This document shows positions 56,786 through 64,000 of a stretch of DNA of 64,000 nt, in pieces. This stretch comes from Adiantum capillus-veneris (taxonomy: Eukaryota; Streptophyta; Polypodiopsida; Polypodiales; Pteridaceae): positions 157,206,747 through 157,270,746 of the forward strand of contig CM043943.1 of NCBI GenBank assembly GCA_014529385.2. Reading direction: 5' to 3'. Position 1 is the stretch's first letter. Each line of letters opens with the position of its first letter. Below the pieces are notes generated by a model. The model saw only the letters and a list, made by a program, of their open reading frames with translations, was not told the origin of the DNA and did not search any database. Made by a program: the position numbers and the translations under genes.

Positions 56786-56959
56786 GGGGTCGGGTTGGTA
56801 GGGGTGGATGCCCTAATAGCTGATGTAATTATGGCCCTTGGATGACGTCATGGCTCAACACGAGTATGACAAGACCTTGTAAATTTTTGGGATCAATATA
56901 ATTCACTCACAATTGTGACTTTTGCTTTTTTTTTTATAAAAAAAAGAAGGAGGATTTGG

Positions 56960-58190
56960 TATTATTTCTCAGTCAAATTTAGGCCCAAAGAAATTTAATC
57001 TGAATATATCATGGTCAGGTCCATACAAAATTGGTTGGGTTTTCTTAAATGGCACAGACTTAAGGATTTATTCACCAAGGATCTATGATGGTGCCAAAAA
57101 GTATACTATTCCAGATCAGATGAACCCCTAGCACCAACATAACACAACACGACCAACAATTCAAAGTCACATGATGAGCCTTTAGATCTGTTCAACATCA
57201 AACTAGAGGTACTAGGCATAGCTAAGAGTCAGAACCAGTGGAACTATTAGGGATTTTCCAGTTCAGGAGCAGATAAGTAAAGAACCAAAGGAGACTGATT
57301 TTCATTAAAGATAACTAGTGCATTAGTAAAATGATCGAATCTTTTGGGGAATCTCACTAGTACTCATTACAAGCACGGACCAATGCATGTGCACCATGTC
57401 AAAACTGTTGAAGAGAACCTTGAGGCTCCAGATGAGTGGTGCATTAATGGCCAGAATTAGGATAACTATGAGGCGTGTATGTCTCGTGTATGTGACCTTG
57501 CTTTAGTTCCTCAGGGTCTTCATGTCTTGCACCTTGGCCTGAGGAACTTCATGGCATGCATCACCTTCATCCACATCTCTTATTGCGCCCACATCACCAT
57601 CTCCTTCACCCTTTCCAATGTTTTCTACAAATCTGGACACTCTTAAGTGTTCCTGGTTTGAGTCACCATCTTTGTCCAATGAGTTTCCCTTCTCCACGTA
57701 AACTCTGTCGCAAAGTTCAGATAAGAAGGGGCATCTCATGTCACAGGCAATGCAAGCAGCCATGGATGATAAGGCAATAGAGCTTGAGCAACTTTTGCAA
57801 CCTGTGGAACATCAATGTTTGGCTCCATATCATAAAGCATGTTTTTCACGTAAATAAAAGCTCACTGTTAAGGTTATGGGACATGGAGGTGGTGCTCGAG
57901 GCAACCAAAATTTCCCTTGAATCATTCAACAGGTCATCAATTGTTCAACGCTAATACAAGGAAAATTAAAATTATGGTAGATCGGTTCGGGTGGCAGCGG
58001 CATCTTTGTCTCATATGCTTTCCTCAAAACCACAACCATGTTAAGTTGATGAAGTAAGTAGCTTTCTGAAAGAAAATGACTAGTTCATGAAGACATGGAG
58101 GAGTAGAGGAGAGGGTATTTCAGTTTCAGCACTCGAATTCCAACCAGCATATAAGTTTGCAGGTAGAGGCCATCAGTTTGAAGAATAATC
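56960..58190. other. Gypsy integrase C-terminus fragment and otherwise anonymous sequence
   Basis: At about 56990-57120 one plus frame reads KFNLNISWSGPYKIGWVFLN and GTDLRIYSPRIYDGAKKYTI. This resembles the integrase C-terminus of gypsy elements (W-x-G-P-Y, then N-G-T-x-x-L). No neighbouring retroelement domain is seen, so it is an isolated fragment. A minus frame of 86 residues (57763-57503) starts MAACIACDMRCPFLSELCDR and is unidentified. The remainder shows no gene. Confidence 0.4.
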
Positions 58191-58196
58191 CTACAT

Positions 58197-58739
58197 ATGT
58201 CTTGGAAAAATTGTCTAGTACACTGCTGGCCAGAATCAACATCGGAATCAGTGACTAAGAAACAAAAAAATCACGTTGAATATGTAAGCATTGTTGAAGG
58301 CCAAGCAAAAGACAAGGTCAACATCTACTGCCTGAAGAGTTCACAACCAGAAGCTAGCCAAATCCACACGTCTTTGGCAAATAAGGCCATCAAGTTGCCA
58401 AGAACACCCCCAGAGACCACCATGGACATAACATGCTCAAGACAGTATAATGGAAAAGGCCTTAGTCGTGAGTCCTTCAATTGGGCACGTTGTTTTGGAC
58501 CAATTATAAATTATTCAAAAAAGCCTATGTTGGGAAATATCATTATCAATACTTTTGAAAAGCTCCTTGTTCCATACCAAAAATTTCAGTGCTTATGTAT
58601 GAAACGGACCAAACGGACAGGGACACCATTACTGATGGTTGTGTGTCCACCCATTAGGAATTTCGGAGGTCATTTGGAGGGCCTTCTAAGAAAATGTATT
58701 TTTTGCACTCTCTCTCTCTCTAGAAAAAATTGCAAATAA
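58197..58739 (+). CDS. Hypothetical protein fragment upstream of the second transposase-like gene
   Basis: A 180-codon frame without recognised domain includes QKNHVEYVSIVEGQAKDKVN and LPRTPPETTMDITCSRQYNG. GKGLSRESFNWARCFGPIIN follows. It ends at a TAA near 58737, after a TCTCTCTC microsatellite patch. It may be a non-coding 5' region or an unrelated gene fragment. Confidence 0.25.
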   Translation: MSWKNCLVHCWPESTSESVTKKQKNHVEYVSIVEGQAKDKVNIYCLKSSQPEASQIHTSLANKAIKLPRTPPETTMDITCSRQYNGKGLSRESFNWARCFGPIINYSKKPMLGNIIINTFEKLLVPYQKFQCLCMKRTKRTGTPLLMVVCPPIRNFGGHLEGLLRKCIFCTLSLSRKNCK

Positions 58740-58854
58740 TAGAGCTGGGTCTTTCATAGTAAAAGTTCAAAAAGTGTACTTTAAGTAGATTCCTTACTCT
58801 TCTGAACATTCGTTCGTAGTGATTGAGGGATAATCCTCTTTTCCGTTGCATTGA

Positions 58855-61684
58855 ATGAACCTCGTCAATATGGAGGGAATGAGGCTAACATGGAGGGATG
58901 AAGGCGCAGCCGCTATTCACTTTCCATTAAACCTGCACATTTGGCTAATGGCGCACTCCTCAAATGGCACAAATGTTACCCAGAAACGATCCAAATATCA
59001 CCTTCACATTGATTTGGACAATGAGTACCAACCATTGATTAAGCGTAGTAAAACAAACACACATATACCTCCCGCTTCCATAGACACGCTCAGAGCTCAG
59101 GGAGCTAAACACATAGATATCTAGACGAGAGGCTCTCTCTACCCTAAGAATCCAATGACTAATGCGTCTCCACCGTTTGTCAATCCTACAAGCTTATTGA
59201 CCTTTGCTGGTGATGGAGAAAAGGGCCTTCTGGGTTATTGTAAATCTCTTACAAGAGAAACTGAAACTTACAAGGGCATTCTCCAAGCTCAACAATGTGA
59301 GATTTTTCGCCTTTCATATTTACATTCTACAGATCAGGTTACCATTTTGCAACACAAAACAGAGGTACAAGAACTGAAAGGAAAGGTGCGAAGTTGTCAA
59401 ATGAAGGACACCATCTTGGGTGGTCGTATCCGAAAGAAGAAATTGCGCAATCTTGAAACATTGCAGGTTGCATCCGGAGGTCTCAAGAAAAGAATCCGAG
59501 CATTAAGGTGATGCTTCTTGGTTGGCTACATTGTCTTAGTTAAGTAATCTTTTTGTTTTTTCTTGTTATGCATTGTTTTCATGTGCCTAAATAGTGTTAG
59601 TGAAGCAAATTTTCTGTTATTTACTTATGCATTGTCTTCATGTAGAGATTCAATCTAAACTGACAAGGAAAACATTGACCCCAAAGCCAATATAGGAAAG
59701 AGATTGAAGCCACTTATAAGTAGAAGCCTGGCAGCAGATGTAGTACATGACAAGAAGTTTAAGGTCCTACAACGAAATGTAGTGGACCACTTTATTTCAG
59801 AGAACTCGGTGCCTGCAAAAGAGATACAAGGCACACTTGATTCACTTGGTGTAAGCAAAAGAGGATATTCGGCTATCCAAAAGTCTGTCTCATCCATCTT
59901 TGTTAAGAAGGGTATAAAATCCAAACTTCTACCATCAGCCTCAAGTGTTTGGAAAGAGAGGCTTCAGCTTAACGAGGCACAGGGAGACTATCTTGGACAG
60001 CCCTTTCATATTAAAGCAACTTACAGTGGCCATGGAGCAATCATGGCATATGATGAGTTCAATAATATTTTTATGGACCTGCAGATGTTACAGAAGAGAA
60101 TGGTGGAGTTTTACAACATCACATTTGAAGAGTCACGAGGGGTATTACATTTTGTGTTAAAACTGGATGAGTGTGAGCTTGTTAAAGAGAAAAAGCTAGA
60201 ACGTGTTACTATTACTTTAATGAATAGAGCCCTCTCAAAGTGTCCCAGTAATGATCCTTTGTATTTTAGTGTTCAATCAGAATCTAACATATGGTGGCTT
60301 GGTGCGTTTGAGGTAAGCGAGATTCTCAGGTAAGCTCAAATGTTCACATCTACTTAAGTCTCATTTATTTTGTGTTGCAGGTAAAGAAAGAAGATCGTGA
60401 GATTCTATATTGGGTGTTCCATCGAACTAATATTCCGGAGGTGATTGATCGACAGACTAACCAGGGAGAGGTACTACGTCTAGATGGAAGGGGAGACTTT
60501 CAAGTTCAGTGGCATCTTGCAGGTGACCTCAAAACATTAAAGTGCATGTATAATTGTGGAATGGGTGCAATGGCAAAGTCGCCTGCAAAGGTCATGGACC
60601 CAAAGTGGTGGAGAAAAGCTCCAACACGTCACATTGAGGATCCTGCTTTTCGATCGGTTTTGAAAATACCACTTGTGAATGTCCACATCTGTACAATGCA
60701 TGCCCTTTGTCGAATTGTGGAGAAATTGGTCTACTTATATATCGGGTTTTCTTGGAAGATTAAGAACTCAACAGAGCGACAAGTAGCCCTGCAGTGCTTA
60801 GAATTGGTACTGTCGGATATGGGGCTTCATGGTGGCAATGTGAAAATCCAGCGGGATGAAAAGAGATCAACTGTTGAGAAGGATGTCCCATGCAAACCAT
60901 CCATCGGTGGGGTGAAGGCACAGAGGTTTTTATCTAAACCCCAAGGTACAAGAGATCCGAAGCTAACAAAACATGGAAAAATATATAACACATCTTATGT
61001 TAGCAAGGTAGAGTATCAGAGCTGGAAAAAGCTACATATTGCAGTCAAAGACCAAGAACCAACTACTCGTAACGCGAAGGCTGAGGTTTGGCGATCAATA
61101 GACATCCTATTTTTGATGTGCAACAAAGATGACTGGTCACAAGGTGATATGAACAAGTTCAAGGAGAATCTCAACCTTCTCAAAAAATCATTCAAGACAG
61201 CATGGACAGACACCCAGATTACTCACTACATGGTATTATCGTGTATTTGATTCGCTTTTATGTGCAACTATGTGAGTGTAAAACATTCTAACTAATCTGT
61301 TTTCATATCCAGCACATCATCTTCAATCATTTACCATATTTTATACAAAAGTATGGGAACCCGGCAATATGGAATACCCAAGGGATGGAAAAGTCTCATT
61401 ACATGGCGAGAAATGCTTATTTCAGGCACACACGACATGGTGGCTCTCAAATCAAGGCTAACAGTTTGAGAGAACTATTTGAATGGTTCTATCGAAGAAT
61501 CATTCATCGAATGCAGGCAAAAGAAGTCTTGGCAAATTCAGCAACAGCACAAGCCATCAGACATTTACAACAACAAAAAGTTAAAAGATCAATGGCATAC
61601 AACAACTCCGGAGCTCGTGAAAGTCAACGAAGGTGGAGAGAGACAATGGTGTATGTGAACCACAAGTGGAGAAAGATACTCTGA
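58855..61684 (+). pseudogene. Transposase-like gene with four exons, RNase-H-fold candidate
   Basis: Exon 1 (58855-59507) carries a basic RSKTNTHIPPAS stretch and a TAG at about 59122. A coiled region (KGILQAQQCEIFRLSYLHST, EVQELKGKVRSCQMKDTILG) follows, ending in RKKKLRNLETL. Exon 2 (59646-60312) has one TAA (59656) and holds LHFVLKLDECELVKEKKLER. Exon 3 (60381-61232) holds LRLDGRGDFQVQWHLAGDLK, VNVHICTMHALCRIVEKLVY and CNKDDWSQGDMNKF. Exon 4 (61313-61684) has HIIFNHLPYFIQKYGNPAIW and QGMEKSHYMARNAYFRHTRH. Introns of 138, 68 and 80 bp have GT-AG ends and keep the frame. The LDE, the C-x2-H box and the EKSH motif suggest a DDE core of hAT-like layout. I remember related QG-(M/L)-EK strings in uncharacterised invertebrate proteins. 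Confidence 0.6.
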
Positions 61685-61747
61685 GTGGATGACATTGTAC
61701 AAAATTTATGTAATACATGATCTTATACAATTGCTACTTGAAGTGTA

Positions 61748-63540
61748 TCAAGATTTTGAAGGTTCAATTTTGTTTTTTGGCACGTCACCCTTGTAACCAA
61801 TCATGAGATGTTTGCCATGCTCTAAAAGTTCATCTGGGTTTTGTCTACCAAGAGCTAGTGCCATTGCTATGTAGGTGCAGTAATACGCTGCCCGACCACC
61901 TGTATAGCCTGGGCAGTAACCAAAACAATCTCTAGCAAACACTTTGTCCACAAGAATGACTTTATCTGCACTTTTGGGCAGCACGGGTGCACCCAAGAAG
62001 CGTGATAGTGTCTTGAATGTGTAAGTTGCTATTGAACCCTCTTGTGACATGGAATTGTGAAAAACTACTATCGGCGACTCGCAAAGCTTTGAAAGGTACT
62101 GTGCTAGGGCCGCATCCCTTCCACGATACTCTCGAGTCCGCCGCCGAAGGAAGTCATCCTTGTCAACAATCCAAGACTGGACATATCATGTCAGAGTAAG
62201 TGACACACACACACACACAGAGTTACCATGAAGCTCTCATCCTGCAGAAAGAGGTTTTCCTGCCACAGGTCAACAGATGTAGTTGACCCCTGACCTGAAT
62301 GGTTAAACCAATCCTCCACTTCTTTGTTACTTGTTGATGGTCTTAGGCTTTTTCTTATTGCTTGGAAGGTGGCTTCATCAGGTAGTGTCTCCTTGTATTT
62401 TTCAGTTTTCTCAAAGCATCTTCGGAGGCATTCCATTGGATTGCTGGATGTTTCCATTGCCTCATCATCACTACTATCCTCTGAAACAAATCCACTCCTC
62501 TCCTCTTGGACTCTAGAAATAATAGCCAGGGAGAAATCCTCCCTTAAATAAAAGATGCTTTGCACATCATGTAAAAAGATATAGGTCCTGTCTCCAATCC
62601 TGAAGTCAGGCACAGCAGGCAGCATCATCTAAGCATGCTTCTCAGTGAAGTTACTGACATCCAAAGGAAGTTTGATTTCTGTGGTTTTCACAGAGAGCAT
62701 CTTACTTCTTTGTACTTCAATTGCCTCAACCTCAAGGTCGACTGTATCTTCAACCTCCTCAACTTCTTGTATATGAGTTGTCTCCTCGCATTCTTCATCT
62801 GGTGTTGCATCCTGCTCCTCTAACACCTCATCAGGATTCTGCATGAGGAATCCAAACAGGCTGTTCAGGTAAATCATAAAGCCAAAGGATTCCTGAATGA
62901 GTTTGCATTCTTTTTGGTGCAAAGGGCAGGCTGAATGTCGGCAAGAAGGTGGTAATTCCCTATACTTCTTCAGTCCCTGTCCCTTTCCACCACAGTCATT
63001 TAAATGCACAAGAGTCATAGTGGGCAGAACAACCCTCCCTACCTGCACCATCACTTCAAACTTATCTATGTAGGACTGCAAGAATTCACTGTGCTGAGCT
63101 AACAGGTCTTCAATGTCAAACTTTGGGTTAAACATAGAATGAACTAGATCAGACTTGTCCCCAGCACCACAAGATGCTGCAAAATCAAACAGCCTCTCAT
63201 CAGTTGCAGCTGGGTCTTCCAGAGAAGACACGTCCTCTTTGGCTTTACCTTTAGTTGCACAAGGACTGCTTTCTAGCACATCTACATCATCTGAGAAGTC
63301 TATATTCCTCTTTCTTGTATTTTTCTTGACAAGTACTGTACAGGGTGAGGGACCCTTGTAGGGTGAGGGATCCTCTTGGCCTGGTGACCTCTCTGATTGA
63401 TCTTCACCAATTGACTCTTCTTCAGATATGTCCTGACAAAAGTCAACAGTTCTTTTGGCAGAAAGATTAAGCAACTGAGCCTGCAAAGGTTGAAATCCTG
63501 GCACAAGCTCTGGGTCTGGTTTCAGCCTCTTCTGCCTACT
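61748..63540 (-). pseudogene. Convergent partner gene: acidic N-terminus, Cys/His region, conserved C-terminal domain of unknown function
   Basis: The minus frame starts in or before KRLKPDPELVPGFQPL (about 63540) and runs to 62227. A single TAG at 62631-62629 directly precedes MMLPAVPDFRIGDRTYIF. A 50-bp intron (62226-62177, GT-AG, containing a GT repeat) leads to the last exon, 62176-61748. The N-terminal half is acidic and Ser-rich. CRHSACPLHQKECKLIQES holds Cys and His in possible zinc-binding spacing. The C-terminal exon reads WIVDKDDFLRRRTREYRGRD, SADKVILVDKVFARDCFGYC and PGYTGGRAAYYCTYIAMALA, ending LEHGKHLMIGYKGDVPKNKI. It stops 63 bases from the end of the plus-strand transposase-like gene. 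No family recognised; its evident composition and splice site support a real gene with one nonsense codon. Confidence 0.55.
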
Positions 63541-63569
63541 GGACCTTAATCCTATTCATCAGGAAACAT

Positions 63570-63577
63570 GACAAGTC

Positions 63578-63619
<42 letters not shown>

Positions 63620-63642
63620 AAGAACATTAAAAAACACACATA

Positions 63643-63716
<74 letters not shown>

Positions 63717-63766
63717 ATGTCTCTCTCTTTCTCTCTCTCTCCAAAGAACATTAAAAAACACACATA

Positions 63767-63835
<69 letters not shown>

Positions 63836-63875
63836 CTTTCTCTCTCTCTCCAAAGAACATTAAAAAACACACATA

Positions 63876-63935
<60 letters not shown>
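63570..63935. repeat. Minisatellite of CCAAAGAACATTAAAAAACA units embedded in (CT)n
   Basis: CCAAAGAACATTAAAAAACA followed by CACATAGACTCTC occurs at about 63617, 63740 and 63850, separated by long (CT)n runs. The spacing is about 123 and 110 bases. It ends in a (GT)n tract at about 63930-63950. Frames reading RERERE or CVFFNVLW on the minus strand come from the repeat. From 63951 to 64000 nothing is seen. Confidence 0.9.
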
Positions 63936-63947
<12 letters not shown>

Positions 63948-64000
63948 ATGTGTCTCTTTGTACTAAAGGCGCGCAAGGACGAAAACATACTTTTTGCAAC

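Larger units (their letters stand above)
51000..56950 (+). mobile_element. Plant LINE (L1-like) retrotransposon, degenerate
   Basis: The order is an ORF1 with an RNA-binding-like domain and CCHC knuckle, an AP-type endonuclease, a reverse transcriptase and a zf-RVT-like C-terminus, as in plant L1 elements. The 3' end is an A/T-rich tail with TTTTTTTTTTATAAAAAAAA at about 56927-56945. The exact 5' end is not visible. Multiple frameshifts and stops, including a changed catalytic box, mean it is inactive. Confidence 0.85.

Noticed and set aside
1-64000. rRNA or tRNA genes, bacterial operons and prophage
   Set aside because: No tRNA-like clover-leaf with consistent A and B boxes, no rRNA signature and no ribosome-binding-site-spaced gene strings were seen. 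tRNA-like bases at the primer sites are short complements only.

Overview
The window looks like a repeat-dense nuclear segment from a land plant. The evidence is plant-type Ty3/gypsy, Ty1/copia and LINE elements, initiator-Met-tRNA primer sites, GT-AG introns of 50-100 bp, and long dinucleotide tracts. Two transposase-like genes resemble families I remember mainly from invertebrates, and the scattered GGTACT arrays are unusual. Together these make me lean towards a seed-free plant such as a fern or lycophyte, at low confidence. I recognise no intact housekeeping gene, rRNA, tRNA or CRISPR array.

Layout. 0.5-5 kb (+): a decayed multi-exon gene or gene set with a helical region, coiled coil, RING/PHD-like Cys-His region, acidic linker and an FCP1/NIF-type HAD domain, cut by GGTACT-type arrays. 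5.9-15.8 kb: a 9.9 kb minus-strand LARD-like LTR element with 4.1-4.2 kb LTRs and a 1.6 kb interior. 16-19.9 kb (-): a decayed DDE-like transposase gene whose intron holds a 42-bp repeat array. Before the LARD inserted, the 0.5-5 kb gene and this transposase were convergent neighbours. 20.3-40.4 kb: a three-layer nest. An old Ty3/gypsy chromovirus-like element has its gag split by a 16 kb non-autonomous Tat/Athila-like element (perfect 5-bp duplication CCAAG). That element's 3' LTR is split in turn by a young minus-strand copia element (perfect 5-bp duplication ACTTC).

40.8-42 kb: three tandem hairpins, then a diverged histone H3 pseudogene that may be centromeric (cenH3-like). 42.7-50.3 kb: two inverted ~580-bp repeats around about 6.4 kb with little coding signal. 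51-57 kb: a degenerate plant LINE. 58.9-63.5 kb: a second convergent gene pair, with a four-exon transposase-like gene (+) facing a Cys/His-containing acidic-protein gene (-). The end is a CT-rich minisatellite.

The best candidates for something undescribed are three. The first is the 16 kb element: one frame of about 1,878 codons encodes gag, protease and an unfamiliar tail with three copies of a G-N-x-x-(V/I)-W motif, with no reverse transcriptase, and its leader carries five palindromes CGATCGCGATCG (first copy lacking the last base) spaced about 272 bp apart. The second is the pair of convergent transposase loci. The third is the H3-like pseudogene. Many in-frame stops here are one C-to-T step from CAA, CAG or CGA, in frames with few frameshifts, which suggests decay by deamination of methylated cytosine. 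All coordinates and identities were read by eye; no alignment or database search was run.
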